NCBI RefSeq assembly: GCF_007830635.1
Contig: NZ_VLLA01000002.1
Coordinates: 714,515-778,514, forward strand
Reading direction: 5' to 3'
DNA from: Bradyrhizobium huanghuaihaiense
GTDB lineage: Bacteria; Pseudomonadota; Alphaproteobacteria; Rhizobiales; Xanthobacteraceae
DNA length: 64,000 nt
Part shown: piece after piece, positions 43,960 to 53,477 of the stretch
Position numbering within the stretch: the first letter of the stretch is position 1
How the letters are laid out: every line of letters starts with the position of its first letter
Translations under genes and position numbers: made by a program
The notes under the pieces: generated by a model
The model's database searches: none
What the model saw: only the letters and a program-made list of their open reading frames with translations
What the model was told of the DNA's origin: nothing

Positions 43960-45495
43960 TCAGCAGGCGGTCGACGGGCTTGTTCGCGTCGACAGGACAG
44001 CCGATGGCAATCGCCGCGCGAAGGCCCGCGTCTTGGGCTGAACCCGCGATCCGTCGATCACCTCGAGCCGGCCGCAGCGGTTCAGCGTGTGCAGCTTCCG
44101 GCCCGGCCATAACGGTCCGGGCTTGAGGGAGTGGCGGATGATCTGTCTGAATGTCGTCGGCGACAACTCGACAATTTCCGCCAGCGCCAGCCCTGCGCCA
44201 TATCCGCCGGTGCAATCCTGAACCGGGCGCCACAATTTGCCATCGATGGTGACGAAGTTCCCGGCGGGTCGCGTGCTGGCGCGATCGATCATAACGGGGT
44301 TGCTGGCATGCGGGCGCCAGGGGCCGAGCAGATGCTCGGCGTAATAGATCGCAAGCGAATCCGAATAGCCGCCGGTGCCGTCGCGCCAGGCGCCAAACAG
44401 ATAGGACAGGCCGTTGTGCCGCGCGATCGTCGCATCGGCGAGCTCGAGGCCTGACAGCAGCGTCGCGTGCCGCTCCCACTTGTCCGGAAACCGCACGCAT
44501 TTATAGAGCGCGACGTCGCCGGCGAGCGAGCTCTCCGGGATCATCCACAACTCGCCATCGTCCTCGATCAGGAAGGGGTAGGAGAGGTGCCAGGGCTCTT
44601 CCAGCACGGGCACGACGGAGCCGATCGGCCCGGCGTCACCGAACTCGATGGCCGAGATGATACCCTTGCCGACGCGGTGATCGAGATCTTCGAAGAAGAC
44701 GAATGTCCGTCCGCGCCAGGTGATGGGAAATGGATCGGCGTAGAAATGGTTTCCGGGATCGCCGAGGACGTTCCAGCCCGGCCCGGACAGATCTCCCGTC
44801 TGCCAGACGCCTGCATTGTCGTTGAGGCGCCATCCGACGTGCCAGTGCGGGGCGTAGCAGCAGAGGCGATAGATTTCCTTGGCGATCGACACGGCGAGCC
44901 CGCGCGCGACGTAGCTGGCGGGACCGCGCTGGCTTGCCGTCGTGGCGGGATGGGCAAGCTGCGGCACAATTCGCGGCCGCCCCGACACAATCGCCGCCAC
45001 CATGGTCAAGGTTCGCGCCATCACCGTTTCGAGCGCGCCGCTGAGGCCGGCGGCAATCTCTCCAGATGGATGGCCGCGATCAAGGATTGCTCCGTCGACC
45101 TCGTTGACGATCTCGATGACGGGTAGGTCGCCGGCGAGGATGGCGGCGAGCGCGGCGTTCTCGCCTGCGGCTCCATTGAACCGCGGACGGAGATACAATC
45201 GGGCAGGGCAGTTTGGGTCGCGCGCAGTGCTGGTGAAATCGACGATCACGTCGGCAGTGGCGACGCGCGCCTGTGTCCGGTCCGGAATGACCTTCAGACT
45301 GGAGACGCCGCTGTGTTTGCCCTTGTGCAGCACGATGCGTTCGAGCTCAAACAGCATGTCGAGACCTGCGGGCCGCGGCTCTGCCGTTGCCGTCCATGCG
45401 ACTTGGACCGGCACATCGTGCCCGTCGATCGACAGCGTCTCGCGGTCCATCCACCGCCGCGCATGCTCAATTTCACAGCGAAACTCGATGATCAT
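43960..45495 (-). CDS. GIPC-transferase N-domain-like beta-propeller protein
   Basis: A 511-residue protein in two parts. Residues 1-210 are an alpha/beta region I cannot assign firmly (PVIEIVNEVDGAILDRG is reminiscent of the C-terminal part of bacterial formyl-transferase-like sugar proteins). Residues about 216-490 have the repeating HFYADPF, HLSYPFLIEDDGELWMIPES and YLFGAW pattern of a five-bladed GH43-like propeller, seen in the N-terminal domain of plant glucosamine inositolphosphorylceramide transferases. In bacteria such proteins occur in polysaccharide loci. The gene follows the GT4 gene with a 19-base gap. Function unproven: glycan binding, transfer or hydrolysis. Confidence 0.75.
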   Translation of the reverse strand: MIIEFRCEIEHARRWMDRETLSIDGHDVPVQVAWTATAEPRPAGLDMLFELERIVLHKGKHSGVSSLKVIPDRTQARVATADVIVDFTSTARDPNCPARLYLRPRFNGAAGENAALAAILAGDLPVIEIVNEVDGAILDRGHPSGEIAAGLSGALETVMARTLTMVAAIVSGRPRIVPQLAHPATTASQRGPASYVARGLAVSIAKEIYRLCCYAPHWHVGWRLNDNAGVWQTGDLSGPGWNVLGDPGNHFYADPFPITWRGRTFVFFEDLDHRVGKGIISAIEFGDAGPIGSVVPVLEEPWHLSYPFLIEDDGELWMIPESSLAGDVALYKCVRFPDKWERHATLLSGLELADATIARHNGLSYLFGAWRDGTGGYSDSLAIYYAEHLLGPWRPHASNPVMIDRASTRPAGNFVTIDGKLWRPVQDCTGGYGAGLALAEIVELSPTTFRQIIRHSLKPGPLWPGRKLHTLNRCGRLEVIDGSRVQPKTRAFARRLPSAVLSTRTSPSTAC

Positions 45496-45514
45496 GTCGA
45501 GCCCATCTATCAGG

Positions 45515-46612
45515 TCAAATGACTTGGCCGAGAATTCGAACGTATTCCTCCACCATGGCGTCTACCGAATAGCGCGACCTCAGGCCTTTGGCGTTTTGTC
45601 GCAGCTCGTCGCGCAAGGGTTGGTCGGTCAGGAGTTTCGAGACGGCTGCCGACAGCTGCGCGTGATCGGAGGCATCGACGAACAGCGCTGTCGGTTTTCC
45701 CTCGAAAGACAATACCTCGCGCAGCACCGGAAGATCGGTGACGACGGAGGGAACACCGGCGCTCGCGGCCTCGACGGCGGCGAGGCCGAAGGTTTCGGCC
45801 TGGGTCGGGAACACGAAGATGTCGAGAGAGGCGAGAAAGTCCGCCATCCGGCGCGGCGTGATTTCGCCGAGCAGATGCAGCCGGTCCGATACTTTCAAAT
45901 CATCCGCCAGCTGCCTCAGCCGGGCCTCGTCGGCGCCCTGGCCGGCCAGTGCAAGGTGCCAGGACGGCTGATCCCGCAACAGGCGGATCGCCGCATCGAG
46001 CCGCTTGTGCGGGTGCAGCCTCGCGGCGCAGCCGAGCAGGGTGGGGTTCTGCGGCAGATTGAATTTCGCGCGTGCGGCTTGCTTCGACAGAGTGAGGGCC
46101 TTGTCGTCGAAACCGTGCGGGACATGCACCATGCGCGAGCGGTACGTCGCGGGGTAGCGCGAATATTCGCGCTGCATGTCCTTCGAATTGAGCGTGATCC
46201 GGTCGAAGAAGCCGAGGCTGCCCATGACGATGTCGGCCGCGCGCACCGGCCAGCTCATCGACAGCGCAGACGAGACCTGATTGGCGACGACGGGTGCGCG
46301 GCAGACGAGGCGCGATGTGCCTGCGCCGATGACGTTGCCGAAATGCTGGAAGGTCAGAACCGCATCGGGCCTGGTGGTCCTGATATGACGGCCGAGTGTC
46401 CACAGCATCCGCAGCAGCGTCAGCGGATTGCCTGGTCGGTGCGATGCGCAATAGAGCGTATCCGGCGGCTCGTCGAAGGACTCCGACTTGCGGAAGAAGA
46501 ACAGATTGGTGACGTGGTAGCCGCGCGCGGAGAGGCCGGCGCCGAGCAGCCTGGAGATCTCCTGCGCACCGGCGTTCTCGGCCTGGGTCTGGACGAGAAG
46601 GACGTGCGGCAT
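45515..46612 (-). CDS. Family 4 glycosyltransferase
   Basis: A 365-residue GT-B glycosyltransferase. The N-terminal domain begins PHVLLVQTQAENAGAQEISR with its glycine-rich loop. The C-terminal donor-binding domain has GCAARLHPHKRLD and the E-x7-E motif ETFGLAAVE near the nucleotide-sugar site. ATG 46612 gives the canonical N-terminus; a GTG at 46705 is in frame and would add 31 residues of low similarity to the family. It probably adds a sugar to the lipid-linked repeat unit of the exopolysaccharide. Shared promoter region with the divergent Wzz-like gene. Confidence 0.85.
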   Translation of the reverse strand: MPHVLLVQTQAENAGAQEISRLLGAGLSARGYHVTNLFFFRKSESFDEPPDTLYCASHRPGNPLTLLRMLWTLGRHIRTTRPDAVLTFQHFGNVIGAGTSRLVCRAPVVANQVSSALSMSWPVRAADIVMGSLGFFDRITLNSKDMQREYSRYPATYRSRMVHVPHGFDDKALTLSKQAARAKFNLPQNPTLLGCAARLHPHKRLDAAIRLLRDQPSWHLALAGQGADEARLRQLADDLKVSDRLHLLGEITPRRMADFLASLDIFVFPTQAETFGLAAVEAASAGVPSVVTDLPVLREVLSFEGKPTALFVDASDHAQLSAAVSKLLTDQPLRDELRQNAKGLRSRYSVDAMVEEYVRILGQVI

Positions 46613-46983
46613 CGCTGCGCCGCTGTCAGGTCTTGCGAGTGCTGCTGCGGTGGACGGCAGCTTCGGTGCATCGCCCAGTTCTGCGCCTGGTTGGTAATGG
46701 AGCACGAATTCCGACCCGCTAATGAAACGTTCACCTTCTTAACCCCGTACCTATCATGCGAGCACCACGCGGACACCGACTAGCAACAAACGGAGTTAAT
46801 GCGGCACCCCGGGAACGGCGCCGATCAAGCGGGAATTCCACCGGTTTCGGCACGGCGTGACGCGCGCGCGTTAACCAATTGGTGACGGTCGCGCGAGGGA
46901 AGGGTAACCGCCGATTAACCATAGATATTTACGGTGGAGCAGGCCACTGAACAGTGTTCGCCAGTTGAATCCGAGTAAAGTCC
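46613..46983. promoter_or_regulatory. Divergent promoter region of the polysaccharide locus
   Basis: A 371-base region between the GT4 (-) and Wzz-like (+) genes, AT-rich in parts, with several TTAAC elements. GTAA-N7-TTAAC at 46904-46919 is one base short of the CtrA consensus TTAA-N7-TTAAC. A ten-base palindrome ACCAATTGGT lies at 46874-46883. No gene was seen, apart from a possible 31-codon N-terminal extension of the glycosyltransferase. Confidence 0.4.
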
Positions 46984-49080
46984 ATGACGTTCGGTCGCCG
47001 CGCAGACCCGACAAGTTCCGGATCGACCGATGTCGCCGCGTCGTGGCAGAGCCGGACTGCATCGACCGATAAGCCTCGCGGAACGGCCGCGCGCCTTGGC
47101 GGCCTCCTCACCGCGGCGGGTGCGTTCTCCTTCCTTCGCGACAATGCGCGCCGCATCCTGACGCTGGCGCTCGCGATCTTCGCCCTCGGCGCCATCGTGC
47201 TCCTCATGATTCCGGTTCGATTTGCCGCGACCGCGCTGGTCGTGGTCGATCCCCGCGAGCAGCGCGTGACTGCGGACCAGGACGTTCTGCCCGGCATCGG
47301 CCAGGATAGCGCCGCGTTGCAGAGCCTGGTCGAAGTGGCGAAGTCCGACGGCTTCCTCAAGCCGCTGATCGAGCAGCTCAAGGTTCGCGATGACGAGGAC
47401 ATTTCCGGGGGACACACCGACCCCGCGCGCCTACTCGAGCGATTCCGCAACCGCCTCGACATTTCCCGGCGCGGACTCACTTATGTGATCGCCATCCGCT
47501 TCACCTCGAACCGGTCGGAGCGGGCGGCCTATTATGCCAATGCGATCGCCGAGGCGTTCGTTGCGAGCCAGAAAAGCATCCGAACCGAGGCGACCGATGA
47601 AGCTGCCGACTGGCTGAGCAGCCGGCTCAAGACATTGAGCGACCGGCTGAAGGCATCGGAGGACGCCGTCGCCGCGTTCAAGCTCGAGCACAGGATCGTC
47701 AACGCCGGCAAGGATTCCACGACGCAACAATTGCGCGTGACGGAACTGTCGCAGCAGGTTGCCGCCGCCCGCGCCCGGACCGAAGAGGCGAAAGCCCGCT
47801 ACGAGCAGGCGCAGCGGGACGTGAAAGCGAATGTCGAGGCGCCCGCCAAGCAGGATCTCCTCAGCGCGCTGCGCGCCCAGCGATCGGCCCTCAACGACCA
47901 GATTGCGCAGAAGCGCGCGGTGCTCGGCGATCGCCATCCCGATCTCGTGATGTCGTACAGCCAGCTGAACGATCTCAACAGGCAGATCGAGGTCGAGCGG
48001 GCCAAGGGCATCGACACCGCAAAGTCGGAATACGAGTCCCAGCGCGACCAGCAGAAGGCGCTCGAAAGCCAGATGAAGGCGGCTGAATCGCAGCTCCTCG
48101 TCGACGGTCAGGCTCTGGTGAAGCTCCAGGAGCTGCAGCGCGACGCCGAGGCCAACAGGAACATCTACGAGCAGTTCCTGTCGCGCTCCAAGACCACGAA
48201 TGAGCAGCGCCTCCTGCAGAGCTCCCAGACCAAAGTGGCATCGCCCGCCATTCCGCCGCTGCGCTCGACCCTTCCGCCGCTGCCTCTGCTGCTCGCCGCG
48301 CTCGCGATCGGCTCGCTGCTGGCATCGACGGCGGTCGTTGCCGCGACTGCGCGCGGATCCGACGAGCCCGCTGAAGAAGTTCGTGCCTCCGATCCGGCGC
48401 CGCGTCAGCCTGCGGCTTGGCCGCGCCCGCCGGTGTGGGCCCGCATTCCCGATCTGTTGCCTGGCGATACGCCCAGAAACATCTGGCAAGGCCCGGTGTC
48501 CGCGACAGCCGAGCTCGATCTCGGCCCGCATCTGCGTCCGATGCTCGACAGGTTGGAGAAGCTGCCGGGAGCCCGGGGCAAGGTCGTGCTCGTGATGTCG
48601 GTCGGCAAGCGCGCCGGCGGCAACACTGTCGCGCGCTCGTTGAATCGATGGGCGGTGAACAGGGGAAAGCTGAGCGTCCTGATCCGGGTCGAACCGGACC
48701 TCGGCGGTGCCGGGGCGGGCCTTGCCAAGGGGCAGGCGGACGGAGCGACCATCGCGAACTTCCGCAGCGTCAGTGCGCTTCTGGGCGCGAGCAAGCGGCC
48801 CGAGCCGTTGCCCGCGGACGATATTCGTTCCGAGTTCGATCTGATCGTCGTCCATGCAACCTCGCTGGCCCTGCAGCCGGAGGCGGCGGCGCTGGCCGCG
48901 CATGCCGATCTCGTCATTCTGGTTGCGCGCGAAGACGCGGTCGATTCAGCCGCAATGCGCAGGGCAATTGCCGCGCTCTCCCGCTTCAGCGGCGTGCCGA
49001 CCGGCATCGTCGTCAATCATGTGCCGGCCGATCCGGCGTCGGCGCAGCGTCGCGGCGAGGTACTGGGCCTAGCCGGTTGA
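46984..49080 (+). CDS. Wzz/ExoP-like polysaccharide chain-length protein with degenerate BY-kinase domain
   Basis: A 698-residue polysaccharide co-polymerase. TM1 lies about 58-76, followed by a periplasmic Wzz domain with long coiled-coil helices (about 190-420). TM2 lies about 428-453, then a Pro-rich linker and a cytoplasmic ATPase-like domain. In that domain the P-loop reads SVGKRAGGNT (539-548): the invariant Lys-Ser/Thr is replaced by Gly546-Asn547. The Walker B strand reads DLIVVHAT (619-626), with His624 where the catalytic Asp normally sits. No tyrosine-rich tail follows. It probably controls chain length without tyrosine-kinase activity. Converges with the flippase gene seven bases away. 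Confidence 0.87.
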   Translation: MTFGRRADPTSSGSTDVAASWQSRTASTDKPRGTAARLGGLLTAAGAFSFLRDNARRILTLALAIFALGAIVLLMIPVRFAATALVVVDPREQRVTADQDVLPGIGQDSAALQSLVEVAKSDGFLKPLIEQLKVRDDEDISGGHTDPARLLERFRNRLDISRRGLTYVIAIRFTSNRSERAAYYANAIAEAFVASQKSIRTEATDEAADWLSSRLKTLSDRLKASEDAVAAFKLEHRIVNAGKDSTTQQLRVTELSQQVAAARARTEEAKARYEQAQRDVKANVEAPAKQDLLSALRAQRSALNDQIAQKRAVLGDRHPDLVMSYSQLNDLNRQIEVERAKGIDTAKSEYESQRDQQKALESQMKAAESQLLVDGQALVKLQELQRDAEANRNIYEQFLSRSKTTNEQRLLQSSQTKVASPAIPPLRSTLPPLPLLLAALAIGSLLASTAVVAATARGSDEPAEEVRASDPAPRQPAAWPRPPVWARIPDLLPGDTPRNIWQGPVSATAELDLGPHLRPMLDRLEKLPGARGKVVLVMSVGKRAGGNTVARSLNRWAVNRGKLSVLIRVEPDLGGAGAGLAKGQADGATIANFRSVSALLGASKRPEPLPADDIRSEFDLIVVHATSLALQPEAAALAAHADLVILVAREDAVDSAAMRRAIAALSRFSGVPTGIVVNHVPADPASAQRRGEVLGLAG

Positions 49081-49087
49081 TCGGCGG

Positions 49088-50434
49088 CTACTCGCCGGGC
49101 TCGGCACCGCGGACCGCGTACGCGCCGCGTTTCCATGCCGAGAAGCGCAAGAGCACGAGAATGGACGGGTCCACGCCGGTTCGCCGCCGGCAGAGGATGT
49201 TGAGCGCGATGGTCGCGAGCGCCAGCGACAGGGTCGCCGAGATCGCAGCGCCAAGCACGCCGAGCCAGGGAATCAGGACGAGGAATCCGACCAGCCGCAG
49301 CGCGACGTTCGCAGCGACGACGGGGACATAGATGCGTTCGTGGCCGGTCAACTGCAGGATCGCCGCAGAAGGACCGCCCGCCGCCTGAACGGCCGTTCCG
49401 ATCGCGAGCACGATCAGGACCCAGTGCTGTGCCGCGAAATGAGGCCCGAACAGATTGAGAAGATGGGGACCGCCGACCCAGATCAGCAACAGTCCGCTGA
49501 CCACGCAAAGCGCGGTCACCTCCGCCATCAGCTGCAGCGTTCGCTGGAACTCCTGGTGGTTCTTGCTGAAGTACAGCGAGGGAAGCCGGCGCGCGCCGAA
49601 ACTATACAGCGCAGCCGACACCATGGCGAAGATGTTGGCGAGGCGGGAGGCCGCGAAATAGATTCCGGCGGTTGCCGGGTCGAGCATCCAGTAGACCAGG
49701 ATGACGTCGAAATACTGGTTTGCCGCCTCCAGGATGGAGGCGACCCAGAAATGAAGTGCGCTCGATCGCCAGCGCGACGTCTCGGACCGCGCCACCGTGC
49801 CGCGGAAATCCGGCAGCGCTTGTGCAACGGCAACGATCTGCGTCACCAGACCAATCGACATCGCGATCGTCATCACGGCGATCAGCTCGGCAGGATCGAG
49901 CTGCCGGTGGCCAAACAAGACGGCGAGCAGAAACAGGACGACGCCGACCCGCCAGAAGAATTCCCTGTTTCCTTCCCCCATGAGAATGCTGACCAGCGAG
50001 CGCGCGACCTGGCTGCCGAGCATCAGGCCCGCGCTCACGGCGGTGTAGGCAGACACGGCGACGATCAGCAGCCAGGAATCGCCTCTCATACCTGCCGCGA
50101 TCGCGGTTGCACCGATCGCAATCAGCATCGCGACGGACGAGATCTTCAGGCTCGATAGCAGCACGCCCTTGGTCAGATCGGGCCGATCTTGCACCCTGTA
50201 CTCGTTCAGGAAGCGCACCAGAAGCGATTCCTGTCCGACCAGTCCCACGACGGCTGCAATCTGGGCAACGGACAGCCAGGTCGCAAAGATGCCGAATCCA
50301 TCCGGTGACATCGTTCGTGCCGCCAGCGAGAACAACGCAAACGCAAGCGCGCCGCTGCCAACCTTGAGGAGGATGGTCCCGACGACACCGCGCGTTACGT
50401 CACGCCGCAGAAACTGGATGATGGTTTCGATCAT
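49088..50434 (-). CDS. Polysaccharide flippase (Wzx/MATE-like, oligosaccharide exporter)
   Basis: A 448-residue integral membrane protein with about 12 hydrophobic helices, related to the Polysacc_synt / RfbX family that flips lipid-linked repeat units across the inner membrane. The first segment GTILLKVGSGALAFALFSLAARTMSPDGFGIFATW is typical (residues about 19-53), as are charged loops between helices and the conserved GQE near residue 67. ATG 50434 is used; no strong ribosome site precedes it. With the polymerase at 53478 and Wzz-like protein at 46984 it completes a Wzx/Wzy pathway. Confidence 0.87.
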   Translation of the reverse strand: MIETIIQFLRRDVTRGVVGTILLKVGSGALAFALFSLAARTMSPDGFGIFATWLSVAQIAAVVGLVGQESLLVRFLNEYRVQDRPDLTKGVLLSSLKISSVAMLIAIGATAIAAGMRGDSWLLIVAVSAYTAVSAGLMLGSQVARSLVSILMGEGNREFFWRVGVVLFLLAVLFGHRQLDPAELIAVMTIAMSIGLVTQIVAVAQALPDFRGTVARSETSRWRSSALHFWVASILEAANQYFDVILVYWMLDPATAGIYFAASRLANIFAMVSAALYSFGARRLPSLYFSKNHQEFQRTLQLMAEVTALCVVSGLLLIWVGGPHLLNLFGPHFAAQHWVLIVLAIGTAVQAAGGPSAAILQLTGHERIYVPVVAANVALRLVGFLVLIPWLGVLGAAISATLSLALATIALNILCRRRTGVDPSILVLLRFSAWKRGAYAVRGAEPGE

Positions 50435-50868
50435 GGAGGTTTAAGGGGCGGCTCTCCCCTGAAGGAACGCATTACGATATTGGCGGCAGCCTAGCATGTC
50501 GAAAAACCCCGAGTGTTAATGGAAGCCTCCGAAGCCCTTGGATCGCAACCGATGCCGGTGGTACGTCCGCTGCGCCACGGTGAAACACCTTCGTCCGGAT
50601 TGTCCCAGATAGAGCAAACGCAGGCTCGCTCGAACAGCGACATGACGCCGCTCCGACAAGACGCAGGCATTCGCTCCACCGTGGTACTGCCGAAATCCGG
50701 TCTTCGCCGGCCATTCTGAGCAAGACGCGTGCCGCGATCTCGTCCTGCCGGATCCGTTGTTTGGTTCGTTAACCTCGATCTCTGGAAATGATCGCGTTCG
50801 GCCCTGCGATGCGACATCAGGCGGGATAATTGCACGTGGAACCACCGTTAACCGTGGGAGCCTGGACC
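50435..50868. other. 434-base intergenic region with no recognisable gene
   Basis: Between the flippase (-) and the FAD oxidoreductase (+). Short frames exist but have no recognisable family, and their codon use looks random. TTAAC elements occur at 50769-50773 and 50848-50852. The second is inside an imperfect palindrome CCACCGTTAACCGTGG just upstream of the oxidoreductase ribosome site. Presumably this region holds the divergent promoters; I could not place -35/-10 boxes. Confidence 0.4.
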
Positions 50869-52092
50869 ATGACGGCGGATAGCACCGTGACCGAGCCGGT
50901 CGCAGCAGCGGGGATTTCGACGATCGCTGCGGACGTCGCCATCGTCGGCGGCGGCCTTGCGGGATCGCTCACGGCGTCGGTCCTCGCGCGGGCAGGGCAT
51001 CGCGTTGCGCTCGTCGACAAGCGCGCTGTGCCTCCGGACGAGTTTCGGGTCGAGAAGATCGGCGGCCATCAGCTGGAGATGTTCCGCAGGCTCGGCTTCA
51101 TCGATGCGCTCGCCAGCGCCGGTTGCCGCTATGACCGCGTGCTCAATGTCAGGGAAGGCAAGGTGGTCGATGTCACCGTCGGGCAGGCTTACGGGCTTCC
51201 TTATGCCGATCTCGTTGCCATGGCGCGCGGCCAGTTACCCGATTCCTCAAGTCTGATCGTCGACGAAGTCGCCGCGATCACCTCCAGCGACGACGTTCAG
51301 CATCTCGAGCTCGCCTCCGGACAGCGCATCGATGCGCGCCTCGTCGTTCTGGCCACGGGCATGGCGGGAGCGCTTGGCTACAAGCTCGGCATCAGGCGGC
51401 GCGTGCTGGCGGAACGCCATTCGGTCTCATTCGGCTTCACCATCGCCCGCTGCGATGGGGCGCCGTTCGATTTCGATGCGCTGACCTGTTACGGCGAACG
51501 TACAGCGGACGGGGTGGATTATCTCAGCCTGTTCCCGGTGCGCGCAGGCATGCGGGCAAATCTCTTCATGTTCCGCGATCCGACCGATCCTGTCATGCGT
51601 GACCTGCGTCGGGACACGGAAGCGACGCTGTTGCGGTTGCTGCCGGGATTGCAGTCCTTCCTCGGCGACTTCCGCGTGACGGACCGGGTCCAGAACTGGG
51701 TGATGGATCTGTCCGTCGTCGAGGGACATCTCCAGCCCGGTGTAGTGCTCATCGGCGATGCGTTCCAGACCAACTGTCCGGCGGCCGGCACGGGCGTCGC
51801 CCGCCTGCTGGTGGACGTCGAGCGTCTTTGCAGCGAATATGCGCCGCGCTGGCTCGCAACCGCAGGTATGGGCACGGAGAAGATATCGCAGTTCTATGCC
51901 GATACCGACAAGATCGCGGCAGATCAGCAGTCGCTGAAGATGGCGCGCTTCCGTCAGGCGCTGACATCCCGCAACGACCTCAGCTGGGATGTGCGGCGGC
52001 GGCTGCACTTCCTGCGGCGCAGTATCACCCATCGGGTCGATCAGATGCAGCCAGGCTGGCTCGCGCAAGTTCGAAGCGCGCTACGCGCCTGA
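50869..52092 (+). CDS. FAD-dependent oxidoreductase (PHBH/halogenase-like fold)
   Basis: A 407-residue flavoprotein. The N-terminal FAD motif is GGGLAG (residues 27-32) and the second FAD contact is the GDAFQTNCPAAGTG block (Asp297). This order matches the p-hydroxybenzoate hydroxylase/tryptophan halogenase superfamily. ATG 50869 is supported by GGGAG at 50856-50860; a TTG at 50830 is in frame. Its place inside the polysaccharide locus suggests a role in glycan or lipid-carrier modification, but the substrate cannot be read. It converges with the acetyltransferase gene 20 bases away. Confidence 0.83.
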   Translation: MTADSTVTEPVAAAGISTIAADVAIVGGGLAGSLTASVLARAGHRVALVDKRAVPPDEFRVEKIGGHQLEMFRRLGFIDALASAGCRYDRVLNVREGKVVDVTVGQAYGLPYADLVAMARGQLPDSSSLIVDEVAAITSSDDVQHLELASGQRIDARLVVLATGMAGALGYKLGIRRRVLAERHSVSFGFTIARCDGAPFDFDALTCYGERTADGVDYLSLFPVRAGMRANLFMFRDPTDPVMRDLRRDTEATLLRLLPGLQSFLGDFRVTDRVQNWVMDLSVVEGHLQPGVVLIGDAFQTNCPAAGTGVARLLVDVERLCSEYAPRWLATAGMGTEKISQFYADTDKIAADQQSLKMARFRQALTSRNDLSWDVRRRLHFLRRSITHRVDQMQPGWLAQVRSALRA

Positions 52093-52112
52093 GAATCAGA
52101 CCTGGCGGCGCC

Positions 52113-53249
52113 TCAGCGCGTCGGCGTCGAGGTGCGGGTCGGCAGGAGCCTGAACTCCGACATCCGCTTGGCGGCCAGCTTGAGCCAGGGGGCCTGCTTC
52201 AGTGCGAACAGCGATATGGCGCCCACAGTGCTGCCGGTCTGGGTCACGGTCCACATTGGCGACGGCTGTGCGCCGAACAGTTTCTTGTACGGCTCGTCGC
52301 CGATCGTGAAATCGAGCATCTGGTCTCCGCGCTCGATGCAATCCCTCGCTACCTGCTCGAACATCAGCGCACCCAGCGACTGGCTCTTGTATCCGTCAAT
52401 GTCGAAAGCGCTCATGATGACGAGGAAGCTGTCGCGGTGATGCAATCCAAGCACGGCGGCGATCACCTCATCATCCATCTGCATGGCATAGAGCCGCACG
52501 AAGGAGTGGAGGCCGCGAACCGCCACGTCGGAATAGAAGTCGTAATACTCGGGTCGCTGGAGCAGGTCCCCGTCGCCCTGCGACTGGAAGCGCGGGCCGC
52601 GGAATTTTTTCATCACGTCCAGAGCGTTCAGGATCGAGGCGCTGTCATCGCAGCAGGAGAAGCTCAACGCGCCTTTCTTCTGGAGCTGACGAGATTTTTT
52701 TGCGAGCTCCTTCTGGTAGGAGCGATCCATCGCGCTGGCCCGCCATTGCTCGAAAGGCGCCACGAGAACCGTCGCATAGGCATTGCTGTCCATCGCGACC
52801 CGGCGGGGCGCGTCCAGGAGGCTCTCGATCGGAAGCCGCCCGTCCGGCAGCTTGGTCATCCGAAGCAGGTCGAAGGGGCGGACGAGATGCCGGATCTCCG
52901 CGCATGCGTCCGCATCTCTAAGCAGCTCGGCAAATACCTGCGGGCTGCAAACGGGCGCCAGATAGTCGGAGACACGCAGGTCGGCGAATTCGACGGTTCG
53001 TATCGGACCGCGTCGGATCCGCAGCAAAGGCAGCACCATCGCAAGGGCGCCGCTCGCGTGATGGCGAGCCACGACGACCAGCGGGGTTGCTCCGGCATGA
53101 GTTGCAAGCCTGCTGTAGAGGCTGTGCAGCCAGAGCGGATGCTGGAAAGCAGTCGCGGCCGAACTGTCGAACAGCTCGGCATATTCCGGGGACAGAAAGT
53201 CGAATGCCGGCTCGACGGCGATATCGAACGTATTGCTAGACGTATTCAT
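52113..53249 (-). CDS. CelD/BcsL-type GNAT acetyltransferase
   Basis: A 378-residue protein of the Acetyltransf_6 group (GNAT fold, CelD/FemAB-like), often found in exopolysaccharide and cellulose loci. Diagnostic segments are FQHPLWLHSLY (about 35-45), the SYQKELAKKSRQLQKKG helix (about 177-193) and the C-terminal MLDFTIGDEPYKKLFG block (about 319-334). The DGYKSQSLGALMFEQVARDC part fits the acetyl-CoA-binding helix. It likely adds an acyl group to a sugar of the polymer. Divergent from the polymerase gene. Confidence 0.87.
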   Translation of the reverse strand: MNTSSNTFDIAVEPAFDFLSPEYAELFDSSAATAFQHPLWLHSLYSRLATHAGATPLVVVARHHASGALAMVLPLLRIRRGPIRTVEFADLRVSDYLAPVCSPQVFAELLRDADACAEIRHLVRPFDLLRMTKLPDGRLPIESLLDAPRRVAMDSNAYATVLVAPFEQWRASAMDRSYQKELAKKSRQLQKKGALSFSCCDDSASILNALDVMKKFRGPRFQSQGDGDLLQRPEYYDFYSDVAVRGLHSFVRLYAMQMDDEVIAAVLGLHHRDSFLVIMSAFDIDGYKSQSLGALMFEQVARDCIERGDQMLDFTIGDEPYKKLFGAQPSPMWTVTQTGSTVGAISLFALKQAPWLKLAAKRMSEFRLLPTRTSTPTR

Positions 53250-53477
53250 GCGTAACCAGGGAAATCATGACACTCGGGAATGGTCGATCCGAGCCGGAAC
53301 CAGGGTTTTATAGCAGGGGAGTGACGGTCGAGATACCGACGCGGTATGATTTGCATTAATGCATCGAGCCCGATTCGTATCGTTACCGAATTCTTAACGT
53401 TGCGCGGTCTTGGGGCTCGGACGTGGAGGCCGACCTGCGCTAGCGAACAATTAACCGCGTTGAAGGAAGGTCGGCCC
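53250..53477. promoter_or_regulatory. Divergent promoter region with palindrome and CtrA-like half sites
   Basis: A 228-base region between the acetyltransferase (-) and polymerase (+) genes. It contains the perfect 12-base palindrome TGCATTAATGCA (53352-53363), TTAC-N7-TTAAC (53383-53398; one base off the CtrA consensus) and another TTAAC at 53451. AAGGAAGG (53463-53470) is the ribosome site of the polymerase gene. Confidence 0.4.

Noticed and set aside
47431..48903. Long minus-strand open frame opposite the Wzz-like gene
   Set aside because: No recognisable domain, and it depends on the third-position GC bias of the real gene.
50491..50845. Several short frames in the gap before the FAD oxidoreductase
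   Set aside because: They overlap one another, lack ribosome sites and have no family resemblance.
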